Positions 1 to 12,148 are shown, numbered from the stretch's first letter. The stretch: 39,232 nt of DNA from Helochares maculicollis (GCA_033557835.1 JAWQRO010000427.1:1-39232); one strand, 5' to 3'. Notes: a model not told the origin generated them from the sequence alone. A program made the numbers and translations.

Positions 1-3000
1 GAGGAACGTGTAACACATATATAAGTTTTGGGTGTTTGTTTCTACATTTTATATACATACGTAATATGTAATATAATATGTACTATACATTTATAATATA
101 TTATATAAATTGGTTAGTAACTTTATTGTGTATTTGGATGCATACGGAAAGACATTCCAAAAATGTTTAAATCAATTGAGTTAATTTTGTAAAGTTTGGA
201 CAGGAATACATTCACTGGAAGGCTTACAAGCGAATGAAGTTAGTCTAGAGAAAATAAAACGAGATTTTTCTTGTTTAATTCACGGCAAAAAACGCAGAAA
301 ATGGACACTTACAAAGTGTTGAGGGACAGGTTAACCAGAAAATATAAAATTTCAGTTTGCTTTCGGTATCGTATATGTTGTTCTGCAAATAGAATAGTAC
401 TTTTATAAAAGCAGACGAGCAGGGACCACTCAAACCATAAGTCTGCAAGGGTACAAAAGTGACCAAAGTGTTATTTTTGGTGGGGCCAGAATTTTGAAAG
501 AACCATAGCAATAGCATAGTTGTTCTTAATATTGTCGTTTTAGACACAGATTTTCACTGCTTGCCTCCATAAAGGCAAGAGCACTTTTGATTGTAACTGA
601 AAAGAAGAATGACCTTTACAAACAGAAGTAGATGCATCCAATCTATTGCTCTTCTATTAACAACATAACGTAAAAAAATACTCAAATCTTCCTCAATAGC
701 AGCTCTTTGTGCTAGAATAGTGGCGATTTCATTACATATAATGTCAGAAGTTTTAGATTTATTTAGCTTTAACTTATTTTAGAACGAAGTCTAAACATAT
801 TTAGGTTCATCAATAATTAAAAATTTTCTTTTTTCTTGCACACAAGTCTTATTAATGACAAGAATTGCATCGGTGTGGATCGATGTTGATTCAAGAAGTC
901 AGTAGCACCTCTGATACAATAAAAAGTCTTTGACTCAGCTCTGATAGTCAGGAATTATTGAAGGAATTTATCATCAACATCCAGTGATTGTACTTGAGCT
1001 GCCAGATTAGTTTCACAGTAAGTAGATGGAAATGTGAAACAGTGAGCACTCAGTAGTCATATGAAAAGAACATGAGAAGATGGTCAAGTCCTTGATGACC
1101 CTCCAATAAATGTTATGCATTTATCCTAAGTAACAGTTGGAATCTCCTTTGCCTGTCAAACTGGACTTATCATCTAGTTAATGATAGGGCCGTGTGTAAC
1201 CTCAATTAAAGACTGGGAAACAAGAGATTCAATGGGCATCCCCTTAATTCCAGTCTGAATGTGAACTGGTGTCGATTGCATTACTCCAGTGTCCAGTCAA
1301 ATCGCTCTACTTTGAACTTTATGAACAGGAAACAGAAATATTGCAGTAAATAAAACATCCGTAGTGGAATCCATCCAGTATCACTCCTATTTAAACCGTC
1401 AAAAAAGGGATGGGCATTAACCAATTTTTAGCCATTATGCTTCACTGAGCAGCCTCTGCATTTTAGTAGTCGATATAATATTTCCATGTTTCCATTTAGT
1501 GCAAGAAGTTAATCCAAGAATTTAATTTTCTTGTCAATAGTTACACAGAAATTGAATAAACTAACAAAACCAACTCAAAGGGTTCTGGATCTGACGAAAC
1601 CTACCATACTAGGCTTATCCGTGTTGTAGATGGCAACGTCTTCAGTATATTGCAGGCTTTTATAAGTTGAGTAAAACTGAAAAAAGTGTTAGATGATTGT
1701 AATAACCATGTAGCTGCGTCCTGTAAAATAAAATATGACACGCTAGGTAACTGTTGCTCATTTCAAAACTTCTTCAGGGCTCAGGGAAGCTTAAAGTTGG
1801 CGATAAACTGCATTAAAAATACATTTAAATCACTTAGCGGGTCAGTTACATCCTATTTTGAGTTGATTTTATGAAGTCGATTGACTTGGACTTTTGTTAT
1901 TAGCGATGGGTGATCCAAAGCCTCACCCTTCATCAGCTGTGCTTTATTTCGCACGGTGCATCCAGTTCGTGTTTCGATACTAACGATATGAAGTTGTTTG
2001 ATTAAATGTACATCGTTTAAAATAATCAACAGATTCACCTGCGTGTCATTCTCTTTCTGTTTTCTAGTCGAATTTCAAATTTAGCGATAGTTTCACTAGT
2101 AAGTTTTCTTCTGTAAGTATCTATTTTGTTCAATATACTTGATCTTCAGACTATATATTCATTTTATCGATGATTCAATGTTTCAAGTTACACATGCATA
2201 AGCAATGCAATGTAGAATTGGGAAAAATTAACTAGTCGACAGAATATGGTAACGAATCAAGATTGATTCTGCTTTTGGCTTGCCATAAAGAGAGAAACTT
2301 GCCATGAGTTCCGCGACAAGATTAATGTTCCATGGAACTGAATTCCAACAACTTGGAATTAAACTATTTTTACTGCAACCATCTCAGACCATTTTCCTAA
2401 AACTGAGGATATTGTCTATGTTGTTAAATATTGCTTTTGGGTTTTTGCATTTCAAAGTTGAGCCGCATTTCATTGATTTGATTGCTGATATATCTTAATA
2501 CAAAATAATACAGTATAAAGAAAGCTTGGATTGGTGCTCTCAATTCAGGAAGATTTCGTGGCTAGTTATGCATTGGAAAACAATTTAGCGTACTGTTTTT
2601 TAACATAACATTTAATAAATTATACTCATAGGCTAAACAAAGTTTGCTTCGCGGCAGTTTTATTTAATTAAGAACTAAGCAGTTGCTTCAAAACTTTCGT
2701 GCTTCAACTGAAAACGCACACAAAAGTACGACAGTACTACTTTCAGGGATGAAACTCCCCTCTTGGTGAGTGCATTACGAACGAACTACAATAATTTAGA
2801 CACCCAGTTGCAGCTGGTGTATAGATTGAAAATAAACATTGTGGTTATCAACGAAGACTGGTGAATAGATCGCAAATGAGTGCGTCGATTCTTTAAATTA
2901 TAGGTCTCAACAGGAGCGCGACATTTGTAAAACAAGTAGTTTTTAAATATTCGTCTATCTCCTACCTGTTGCAGCGCTAAGTGGCAAATTTCTAACGGAA

Positions 3001-5280
3001 CAATCTACAATTGCCAAGGCCTAGTTTATACTCCCATTAAAGATGAGCGACCTTGTCTTATCATAGCTACTCCTCCTTTGGTTTGCAGTTGCTCTAGTAA
3101 GAACGCGAACGGAGAGAAATGTGCATGGCAGTACCAATGGTATCTGTATTTTTCATCGGCGACCGACATTTACGAGAAAAAGATATCTTTGGAAAGTAGA
3201 ACGTGCGCCTTGTCTGTAATCTAACACTCGTTTTGGACTAGAGATGAGATTTCTTTTTTACTTCCTTTTCAGGCGTTGCTCGGATTTTCTTGTATTTAAC
3301 ATAATCGTCGGCTAGTGGGCTCTATTTTACTCGATCCAATATGCAAATCATTGTCTCGGTCTTCGTTACACATTTTCTTGATCTCCGTTGATCTTCAGCA
3401 GATAGTTTGGAATCTTCCGTAGATATTCCTCACTAGTTGAGAGATGATATTTCATTTTTATTGGCCATTTTTACTATATAATAAGCATTCCTTGCATAGT
3501 TGGCACATTTCCTTAATTTATGGTTCTAATCTCTTAATCTACTTCTATTGATTATCATCTTTGGTATCGTTATAATTTCACGGCAATTTGTAGTCCATAT
3601 GGGCGCACCATTTACTTAGAGGCCATTGGCCAAATTAATCAGTTATTAGTATATTTTTTCACACATTCCCATTTTTTTAAAACAATGGTATAAGATATCC
3701 ATTTGTTGTTCCTTTTCCTTTTGTTTAAGATTTCCATCCAGACATATTAGTGTTATCTTATTTAAGTCATCTCATGTGCTATCAACGTGTTTTGAATTTA
3801 GGGTAAAAAAGCACACCAATGATTCTTTTTGTCAAAATGTTCATGGGCAATTGCAATCGTATAAAAGTTTAACACTTCGTAGCTTCATTCGCCTTCGATT
3901 TCATATAGCGAACTTAAATGTAGTGTATTAAGGCAATATCTATAGTCCACGCTCATCCTGGCTTGGAAATCGAGGAGTAAACACAATTTAAGGCGATTCA
4001 ATTTTCGTGATGATGCAAATAATAAAAATGCAAATTACAAACCTGCTCACACGTCTCAGCAAAACTCGTTATCCATAAAATTTACAAAATGTCCAATAAC
4101 TGTTTGTGTGTTTTTAATTTACGAGTATGCAAAACACGAGGCATCAAATTAATATCAAATTTATCATGGACTTTTGGTTGCGTCACAGAGCAGCTTATTT
4201 GATTGATACCCAAGAATTATGTATGCTATAGTGATAGTTTCAAAAATTTTTTGGTGGGCTCCCAACGGCACTACAAGACAGGCAGTTTTACTATTTACAA
4301 GACACTAATGAATAAGTTAATTCTACAGCAGAACTCTTCCAGAATTCCAAATTTTAGTAAAACAAAAAAATTAAAAGAGATAAAACTATCCCAAGTGACG
4401 CTGATTAATTGGAGATGCGTGCTTCCAGAAGGTCATCTTATCACGGTGCATAGACCAACAATGGTGTGCAAATACACGAGATATAGTTGTTAAAATGCAT
4501 TATTACGTGCTTTACTTCAAGTTTAATTATGTAATTAGTATTTAACAGAGCCAACCAGTTTTTCTTGAACCGGCAAGTTATAACAGTTCACGCGACTGGT
4601 CAGCATATTAAACTGTAATAGCAGTATGTGTAGCATTTTTTGCTATTACGGTGTTTATACTTAAATTCCAGTATTGTTTGCACACTTTTTTAAGAATGCC
4701 CTGCAAACCTTTGCGGTTGCGTGGGTTTTCTGACCACCTCAACAATGAGTAGTCTTCATTCTGGCTTCTGTCGACTGTTGAATCCAAACCTAAAGAATAT
4801 AGTCAATTGATAAAACATCGATTTTTTAACATACAAAAATAATTTTTTGTAATGTTTCAGATGCTTATATGACGTGAAAATGTCGCAATAACTGAGTAAT
4901 TTGAAACTAAATTTAAGACACTTTTGCTTAAAATAGTTAATAATAAATAATCTTATCTGAGACAAGTGTCTTCTGGCGTATGACAGGAAATTAAAACTGC
5001 TGATATTAATACGTCAAGTTCGTTAGAGTTAAACCAGTAAACTTCATTTTATGAAATTTATAAACTAGTTTTGAAATGCCGGTGAAACAATTACCTAGTT
5101 AGTGGTTGCAATGTCGTCAAATGTCAGAATAAGTATATTAGAAGGCGTATTTGCATTAGCAAAATGTTAAATGATATAAATTTTGAATTGCGTTGCTTAA
5201 ATATGTAAATGAGAAACAATTGAAAAGAAATTCAGCGCTTAACAAGAGCTTTAATTAGAGACGTTGTGCAGAGTAGAAAC
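1..5280. other. AT-rich intergenic DNA, no gene recognised
   Basis: I see no convincing gene here. Open frames are short (at most 96 codons, for example + 4203-4493 and - 275-547) and match no family I know. The minus strand at about 590-2040 reads as several stop-broken stretches with some protein-like composition. It could be a very old transposon relic, but no motif supports naming one. The first 120 bases are nearly pure A/T. Confidence 0.5.
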
Positions 5281-5319
5281 TATTTTGTTGGTTGGCGAAA
5301 TCATCTGAGGATATTTCAT

Positions 5320-5600
5320 TAAATCAGTTTCTTTCCAAAACAGTTTTCTTTCCAAATCAGTTTTCTTTCCAAAACAGTTTTTGTTCAAAACAGTTGTTCG
5401 AAACAATTTTTATTTATAACAGTTATTGTTCAAAACCATTTTTGTCTAAACATTGTCAAAACAGTTTTCGTTCATAATCGCTTTTATTCAAAACAGATTT
5501 CATTCAAAAAATTTTCTTCGAAAAAGTTTTCGCTCAAAACAGTTTTTGTTCGAAACAGTTTTTGTTTAAAACTGTTTTTGTTCAACACAGTTTCTTTTTT
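5320..5600. repeat. Degenerate 16-18 bp minisatellite (CAAAACAGTTTTTGTT type)
   Basis: About 15 imperfect copies of a unit close to CAAAACAGTTTTTGTT follow each other, with spacing drifting around 16-18 bases. Copies vary by point changes and small indels (TTCCAAATCAG, GAAACAATTTTTA, AAAACCATTTTTG). Each unit is itself a weak inverted repeat, because AAAAC can pair with GTTTT. Indels and stops break every frame, so it is not coding. Confidence 0.75.
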
Positions 5601-5609
5601 CAAAAATAA

Positions 5610-6760
5610 TCGTATTCAGGAGCCTTCAAAATAGGCTATTTTTAGTAATGATAGTGAAAATAATAACCAAAACGTTTGTCGCCAAATGTATTTTGTACAG
5701 AATAAATAAACAAATTCACAATGTAAATGGCAATCATTTATCTAAATTGGAAAAATAATAGAAAATCAGGTGCAACAATTTAAAATATCCATTAACTGAT
5801 TCGAAAATTTACTGGAAAAAATATATTTACTGCACAAAAAATTAACATAAATATTATTACAGCAACACAATTTTATGAGCATAGTTCTATATATAATGTT
5901 GGGAGACATGCGTGAGAGAGCCGGATAAAATATAGTTGTTTTATGGAAACATTTTGATAACACCTTATTTACATACCCAACAATTTTATATTCTAATGCT
6001 TTATAGTCACAATCACAGCAAACTTGACGTTTTTGCACCCATATTTAAATTGATAACACTTGCTTTTGATAACAAATTAAGTACATAAAGTCTTAGATTT
6101 GGTTTTAGAAACAAGATTGAAACTACAACTCTTCCAAATTTGGAGATCAATAAAGCGTGTTAATCTAATATATGAATATCGTTGTTTCACTCATTATAAA
6201 CAATAGAATGATAATAGATTCAAATATTTCATGCCTAATATGCGGACGAACAAATGTGCATTTATTTCATAAATCTGTATACAAACAAAGATAGTAAAAA
6301 GACACTGGCGGGTTTGTAGCCTATAACAACATAATAAAAGCGTGCATATGATGCAGCTGACATGTATTTTCATGTTTATAATATTTTCCGACCGTGTTTA
6401 TTCCTCTAAACATCATTGCTGTACAAGCAAAGCGCAACTAATTTAGTTCTGTATAAATCCTCTCTTTTGCGATGATCATTCAATTCCTTATATCAATACA
6501 CTGAGATTTTTTTGTGAATTTAATCACAGAAAATCTTGTAAATTCTTTATAGTCCCAATACACTTAGTCTATCATTTATATATTGATTTATATACAAGTT
6601 TCTTCACCCAATATATTTATGTTGTTCAGTTCCCTAAACTGTAATACCCTATCAACTAAGTGCCTTTTCTTATAAAGAGGCCAAAAATTCTAGGAAGATC
6701 TTCCAAACTGAGCAAATAGCCGATTATCAAATTTAAATTTCGCAAGAAATACTAATCCAC
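5610..6760. other. AT-rich intergenic DNA, nothing recognised
   Basis: Stop-rich in all frames. The longest open frame (minus 5766-6038, 90 codons) has low-complexity composition and no recognisable domain. I see no RNA gene, repeat or transposon motif. Confidence 0.5.
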
Positions 6761-6765
6761 TGCGT

Positions 6766-6815
6766 ATAAGCTTTGCTTACTTGGGATTCGCTCGCTTCGC
6801 TCGCTCATCCCTCGC
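6766..6815 (-). repeat. GC-rich core repeat, inverted copy
   Basis: This is a near-perfect copy of the core found in the satellite at 16.3-18.0 kb. On the minus strand it reads GCGAGGGATGAGCGAGCG, then AAGCGAGCG, then AATCCCAAGTAAGCAAAGCTT, with only two or three differences from consensus. It stands alone in AT-rich DNA. A second copy in the opposite orientation lies about 650 bases to the right (7471-7518), so the pair flanks that segment as an inverted repeat. Confidence 0.85.
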
Positions 6816-7470
6816 AAAGTGGGGATGCGCTACGAAATGAAAACGCTTAAAAATATAATTTCAAAACGCAATGACACAATTTAGATTAGACTAGAATTAA
6901 ATGCATTTTATTAGTTTTCTCGTCTTCTTGCCTTAACGCCACGTGACTTGTGAGCATCAAACACGGCGTCAAAGACCACATTTTCAATTTAAATTGCTGT
7001 ACAACTAAATCATTTTCTTAAAGGAGTCTATGGTAGAGTTCTAGAGTTAGCACTTGGTTAACGATATGTCAGGTTTGCTTGCCATAGGAATATTAAAATT
7101 AAAATGGAAGTTTGTTTGTAATCATCTGTGATAAATTTTGCTGAAACTGGAAATCTATCAAATCCGATAATCAGCTTAGTAAATTGTTTTTTTTTCTCAT
7201 ATACTATAATACCTAGCAAAAATAAATTAAGCAGAGCTTTTAATTGTGGTCACAAAATATCTGAGCTAATTAGTCCATCAGTGATAATTTGCGTCTTGGA
7301 TTGAGCCGGGAAGACACATTAGAAAAACGATTTTTATCGCGGCCACAATTAATTATTCCATCATCTTTTATATACTTCCATTGAGCTAAGAGGTCACGTT
7401 AGAAGAAACGACACCAACTTGCAAATGTTGATTTTTTTCGCCTGATCCTTCTTTAACGTATCACCTCTCT

Positions 7471-7518
7471 GCGAGGGATGAGCGAGCGAAGCGAACGAAT
7501 CCCGAGTAAGCGAAGCTT
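7471..7518 (+). repeat. GC-rich core repeat, direct copy
   Basis: A full-length core copy, from GCGAGGGATGAGCGAGCG to GAGTAAGCGAAGCTT, with one change (GAACG for GAGCG). It faces the inverted copy at 6766-6815. The 650 bases between them carry no open frame that I can assign. The segment could be a non-autonomous element with inverted ends, or two independent insertions. Confidence 0.85.
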
Positions 7519-8810
7519 CTTGGGTTTTGTGAGTTATCAACAATATTAAATTTTAACTATAACGTTGACTACAGATTTTGGGAATTAATTTGTGATTAAA
7601 CGCTCAATATGGAGTTATACATTATAATTATTTTTATATATTACATCTTATTATTACTATAGTATTAAACGGGTCCCACAAAAATATCGGTCAGGGTAAA
7701 AAATAGTTTCTTCTGGCTAATTCGCAGGCTAGCGGTGTAATAACAAATGTGCAAGCTTAAAAATGTAATTGCAACACTGACTTAAAACGTGACGCGGCAA
7801 TAGCTTACGGTTTTTGAGTTTGTGACTCTGTTCAATTTTTAATGCGTTCTAAATCTGCGAAGGATGAGCGATTTTGCCGAGCGAATCTCACACTTTTTTG
7901 TTTCACACTTTTTGAAGCTTCAATGCAACAAATACAGATTTTTATGTAAATCTCGCCAAGAAAAATGTTGCAAATTTTCTAGGCAACAAATTTAAGTACC
8001 TGAGTTTGAACTTAATAGCTTTGTTCTGCAATGACCAAACTAATCAGGACTCTATATTGTGTTTGTTATGTTACGCATTATGGCGCAAGGGGTATTAGCG
8101 ACGGTACGACCCTCGCACGATCCCACGATCGGCCGCTGTTGAAGTACGTTGTATCCACTTATACTGAACTCGTAAGCATCATTAACAGTGATAATGAACA
8201 TCATTTCTTTGTCGATATTAATAGGATTTGTTATAGTTAATTCCTGTCCATAAGAAGGTTAACAATCCACATCGCCAACATTGTCTTGAATATAGCTGCG
8301 CAGAAGGTATCAAGTGAAGCGTAGCTAAATCATTGTTTAAAACAACTCAGTCAAAGATGTTGAAGTTTTTCAGTAGATCTGTTTCGTTGAAAGTTTCCGT
8401 CAATTATCAGTCATAGCGCTTCATATTTATCTCTTTTAATGACCTGGTCGATATACCCTTGTTATCATTTCTTTAACAGTTGTCAGATTCATTCTCTACG
8501 CTTCAATTTTTTTTCAGAAGTAGAGTTAAAAGTGTAGTTCTCATATCCATATTATAGCTCATCAAAAATGTAGCTTGTGATCATGTGTAATCTGAGTTAC
8601 ATATTCAAGTCAAAACACAAAAAAATTGCTTCATGTTGGTGACAAGTTTCCTGATTCCTACTGTTTAGAACGTATCTCCCATTTTGGATAACAGCGAATT
8701 GATGGTGTTGCTTAAATTATTTGGAGGATAAAGCTTATAGTTTTGAAATGAATTTCGAGGAGGCGCAGTCTGCAAAAAATCGGTTTTTAGAGCTCTTCAT
8801 GGGAAACCCG
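7519..8810. other. Intergenic DNA with one decayed core copy
   Basis: A diverged core remnant (GCGAAGGATGAGCG followed by CCGAGCGAATCTC) lies at about 7856-7888. The rest is AT-rich and stop-rich. A 69-codon open frame at + 8031-8240 has a modestly GC-richer middle but matches nothing I know. Confidence 0.45.
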
Positions 8811-8814
8811 AATC

Positions 8815-9130
8815 ATCAATCGCGCCGCCCAACTCTACACATCATACCCTGCAGGTTTGATTTGGTGTGAAGACACGGGGAAACAGTAATTGACACCGTA
8901 TCAGAGTGTTTTCGATCCATTCACACTTCTAAACTAGTTTTAATAAGGTTGCGATACCTCTTTGCCAATCTCAGTAGCTGATACTCATTGTCTGGTGCTA
9001 AGCATAATCGAACGCTTTATGATGGTCTATGAAGCAGTCTACACTTATGACCATACACCTCTGTCTCAAAACGTTTAAAGGAAAAAGGGCTTTCCTCGTG
9101 CCAAGCCCATTTCAGCATCCCAATTGAATT
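8815..9130 (-). pseudogene. LINE reverse-transcriptase relic
   Basis: The minus strand encodes a broken piece of a non-LTR retrotransposon reverse transcriptase. The best stretch (about 9075 down to 9000) reads LRQRCMV, then VDCFIDHHKAFDYA and a stop. This matches the RT block in which a Q-R-C-x-x-x segment precedes the (C/F)-I-D-x-x-K-A-F-D motif carrying the first catalytic aspartate. A frameshift lies just upstream, and downstream RT blocks cannot be followed with confidence. It is a dead fragment, and could belong to the same broad LINE group as the copy at 20.35-22.48 kb. Confidence 0.65.
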
Positions 9131-10080
9131 AACGTTAAGATAATACCTGTAACTAGTGTCAGTAGCCAAAAAGTACATGAAAGCATCGTATTACATTTCT
9201 GTAGCAAACCAGATTATTGCTGTCTTACCTTAAAATCCAAAATTTAGCTCATACAGTCAAACTGAGCTGAAACCCTTGTAGCAGTTGAAACCTAACTAAT
9301 TTTATAGAAAACTGGTGATAATTTAAGAAGCTATAAATCGTAACGCTAATAGAATATTTGAAATCCTGGTTTAATGGTTACTTTGAGACAAATGTAAGTA
9401 GACATAGTAGATTTTCAATTTCATCACATCTCACATTAGGTTCTTAAAGAGATTTATTTTGATTTACTTATTGCTGGAAAGACCCTGGCTTGAAGTGTCG
9501 TTCTAACAAATAAATCAACGTATCTTTCACTATATTCTCTTAGACTTGCAAGGCTGACTTGCCGGCATTCTTAATTTGTAAACACGGTCTTGCCAATTAG
9601 TGCAACAAAATTTTTATAACTAAATGAGTTTATCGAAATTGAAATGTCATTAACTGTGCTCTCAAGACAAATGCGTAGCCATGTAAAGCAAAGCTTTTGA
9701 AGAACAAATTTATAGTACAGCAAGGTGAAAAAATTGATGAACATTGTCTGGGCTTGAGACCCCAGCTAAATGACTCGGTGATGGGCTTGTGAAGTTTATT
9801 TAGACTTTATCAGCTAGTTTGTCTGTTTTGACTGCCAATGCATGCAATAAATATCCGGCATCTCATCCAAATCTTATTAGCAATATTTAGTACTACTCTT
9901 AAAAAAGAAGGAGAGTTTATTTCGACAATTTTGAACATACTAAGCGAGCAAACAGAAATATGGCAAATAAGTGTTATTTTATTTAATTTCAACTGCAATA
10001 TTCTACGAGAGAATCAAAGAGTGAGAAGAAGGCATCCACAAATAAATATTTCAAATTAGCTGGTCTCAAAGCGCGTAAAA
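9131..10080. other. AT-rich intergenic DNA, nothing recognised
   Basis: Two overlapping open frames on opposite strands near 9810-10059 (62 and 73 codons) lack recognisable domains. No other structure is seen. Confidence 0.45.
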
Positions 10081-10087
10081 CTATTCG

Positions 10088-10093
10088 TTTATT
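10088..10093 (-). terminator. Possible poly(A) signal for the candidate minus-strand exon
   Basis: AATAAA on the minus strand, about 155 bases past the stop codon of the open frame at 10247-10509. Such hexamers are common by chance in AT-rich DNA, so this counts only together with that exon. Confidence 0.25.
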
Positions 10094-10246
10094 TACATAA
10101 CAAGCGATTGACAATTCATAAATCATTTTGGTTTTGACGTAAGTAATAAGTCAGAAAATAATATTAGGCTTAATACTTAAGTTAGATGGAAGTTAGAAAT
10201 TAATCAGCCAGGACAGGCATAATTCAAGCCAGGAATCAGGCAGCAA

Positions 10247-10509
10247 TCAGGCGGGAATAAAAACATCAATTTTCCTTCCTGTAGGTGTACATTTAATGTA
10301 TTTGTTAGCACGCGCAAAGCAAGTGTGGGGCACGTCATGAATGATTTGAGTCTTGTCGAGTTCATTAACTAACCATTCAACATCATGGTCGGAGCGTTGC
10401 GTTGCGTTGGTGTAATTTAGCGGGTTACACTTTATTGCACTTAATTTCATAGCTGGGTACCGGTGATCAATTTTCGGTAAATTCAATTTATTACGAGCAT
10501 AATGGGCAT
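10247..10509 (-). CDS. Candidate terminal exon of an unidentified neighbouring gene
   Basis: The minus strand is open from an acceptor-like site (pyrimidine-rich TTTTTATCGTTAG, AG at 10511-10510) to a stop at 10247-10249. That gives about 86 codons after the putative splice site. The peptide looks more like real protein than other open frames in the window: it is hydrophilic, balanced and not low-complexity, with segments such as KIDHRYPAMKL, RSDHDVEWLVNELDK and PTGRKIDVFIPA before the stop. No ATG in this frame lies near the acceptor, which suits an internal or last exon entered by splicing. A minus-strand AATAAA follows about 155 bases downstream. I do not recognise the family, and no upstream exon was found. 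It may be chance, or an old insertion. If real, its gene would be transcribed away from dyl and its earlier exons would lie to the right of 10.5 kb, overlapping the dyl promoter or intron. Confidence 0.3.
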
Positions 10510-10599
10510 CTAACGATAAAAATGAATTAAAATTTAATTAATCAACGAATAAATATCGCGGTAACTGGAGTAGAACAAAGAGATCATAACAATTGACAC

Positions 10600-11353
10600 T
10601 ATTGATCTACATTCCTCCGGAACGATCCTCCGGTCCGATCCGATCCGATCCTCCGTAACGGCGAGGCTCCGGATGTCCGTAATTGTCTAATTAACATTTG
10701 CAGCAGAAATATAGATCGCACATTTCACTAATTATTTAGAGCTTAATTAATGTTATTACTTTCTTTCGTGGTGGAATCGTACGGAGAGTTTACCACATGC
10801 TTCGGTTCACAGTCCACCTTGGACCGAGGCCGAGACCGATCGCTTACTTTCTTTTAGTACGGTTTCGTCGAGTTTTCGGGTTCCGGGGGACTTGGGGTTG
10901 ATACGGTCCGATGGAGTTGCTTTGTATGAGTAATTCTATACTTGGGAATAATTAGGGCGATAGATCGAGACAACACAGGTGAAAGCGTTTCATTTTAAAT
11001 AACTGTTCGTAGTCTTGCATGTGTGGAGAAAGAAGACGGTTGTTCTTTGCGTTCGGATTTGGATCCCCGGTGATAGTGGTGCGTGTGTGTGGCTCAGGAG
11101 GGTTGGCTGGAAGCGCAGCCATAAATCTGTGCGGTACTGATTCAGAACGTGCGAGTTGCGTCTACCTAGCGAAAGATTGTTGTATTGTTGCAGCGAACTG
11201 TGTTTGAGGAGTGTGTTAGTGGGTCATTATCTGTCAGGTGCAGTGAGACGGCTTCCACTGTCTCTCATACATCTGCTTCTTCAACATCTTCAATGGTCTT
11301 TCATTTCTCTCATTTCAGAATCAATAACTGGATCGCATCGCAACACCATCACC
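10600..11353 (+). promoter_or_regulatory. dyl: Probable promoter and 5' UTR region of dyl
   Basis: Base composition changes here: CpG and G/C rise sharply against the AT-rich surroundings, and the tract ends at the dyl start codon. A short tandem of CCGAT units lies at about 10631-10655. The transcription start cannot be placed. A pyrimidine-rich acceptor (CTCTCATTTCAG, AG at 11317-11318) lies 35 bases before the ATG. Donor-like sites lie about 76-81 bases before the end of that acceptor (CAG|GTGCAG at 11238, or GTGAGA at 11243), so a small intron in the 5' UTR is possible. If the leader reaches far enough left, it would include an ATG at 11019 heading a 62-codon upstream open frame. Confidence 0.5.
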
Positions 11354-11410
11354 ATGATAAGAGCCATCCGTCTTGCTATTACACTTATGATCGGCATTTC
11401 CTTGCTCAAG
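11354..11410 (+). CDS. dyl: dyl coding exon 1: start and signal-peptide hydrophobic core
   Basis: Nineteen codons from ATG (context CACC-ATG) to a strong donor, AAG|GTAAGA, at 11411. The peptide is basic at its start (R3, R6) and then hydrophobic (LAITLMIGISLL), as expected for the n- and h-regions of a signal peptide. The start is chosen because it is the only ATG in this frame after the upstream stop. The exon ends in phase 0, and the acceptor at 28953 opens in phase 0, so the joined protein continues K19-E20-S-R-C-E-A-P. A small first exon holding only the signal peptide, before a long intron, is plausible for this family. Additional tiny exons inside the intron cannot be excluded, but none is needed. 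Confidence 0.75.
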
Positions 11411-11416
11411 GTAAGA

Positions 11417-12145
11417 CAATCCAAATTATCTAATACTCGCCCCGCCCAGATATAAGGGTCCGATTTCGATTATCTTCCTCTTCAGAAATAAGTCTCCGAC
11501 TTCGGTATTTTTCCTGTACAGAAATAAGTACCTCAGTTCGGTTTTTTTCTCCCCATAGATAAGTGTCCTATTTCGGTATTTTGTCACTGAAGAAATGTAT
11601 CCAATTTCGATGAGTTTCCTGCACCAAAATAAGTGCCCACTTTCTACAGATTCTACAGATATCTAAAACATTAAATCTTAACGAGTTTCAATCGTGAATT
11701 GACAGCAAATTGTATTTTAGATTTTTTAACATAAGCTTAAACTCATTCCTGCACTACGAAGAGCAAAATATCTTCAGGGGAAATAATTGATTTATTATTG
11801 GTTATTTATCTGGAACCTTATTTCGTGCTGTAGAAGTGTATACATTTAGACTTGGTAGCCATTTAGAGTGTTTTAAGACAACAGTTTTATAGTCCTGAGC
11901 ATGACATTTCTGCTCATCACAGCAATTTGGAACATTTTTTGCCTCCTACATTATCAAATCTTGTCAGTGCTTCGTTTAATTTACAAATGACTGAAACTTC
12001 TCCACCCGACTGAACTGATAAATTTATTGTCAGTATCTTCTCTACCTTCAGATTCACCTTTGGACAATTTTTCTTTCACTCCTCATCTTCCGTGTAGTCA
12101 TTACTCGAACTCACAGTTTTCTCCACACATTGTAGAGATTATTTA
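11417..12145. other. Intron DNA with loosely repeated phrases, no gene
   Basis: Between about 11440 and 11640 a phrase near 'AATAAGTGTCC-ATTTCGGTATTTTTCCTG' recurs about four or five times at roughly 55-65 base spacing (for example ATAAGTCTCCGACTTCGG, ATAAGTACCTCAGTTCGG, ATAAGTGTCCTATTTCGG). This is a decayed tandem repeat. The remainder is plain AT-rich DNA. Confidence 0.5.
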
Positions 12146-12148
12146 GGA

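Noticed and set aside
590..2040. Possible retroelement or viral relic on the minus strand
   Set aside because: Several stop-broken stretches look protein-like, but I found no catalytic or family motif, so no assignment is supportable.
4203..4493. 96-codon plus-strand open frame
   Set aside because: It has a basic, AT-driven composition, matches nothing I know, and has no supporting signals.
11156..11455. Upstream extension of the dyl N-terminus to a non-ATG codon
   Set aside because: The frame is open leftward, but no ATG lies in it before 11354. The extra residues would also bury the signal peptide, so the stretch is read as 5' UTR.
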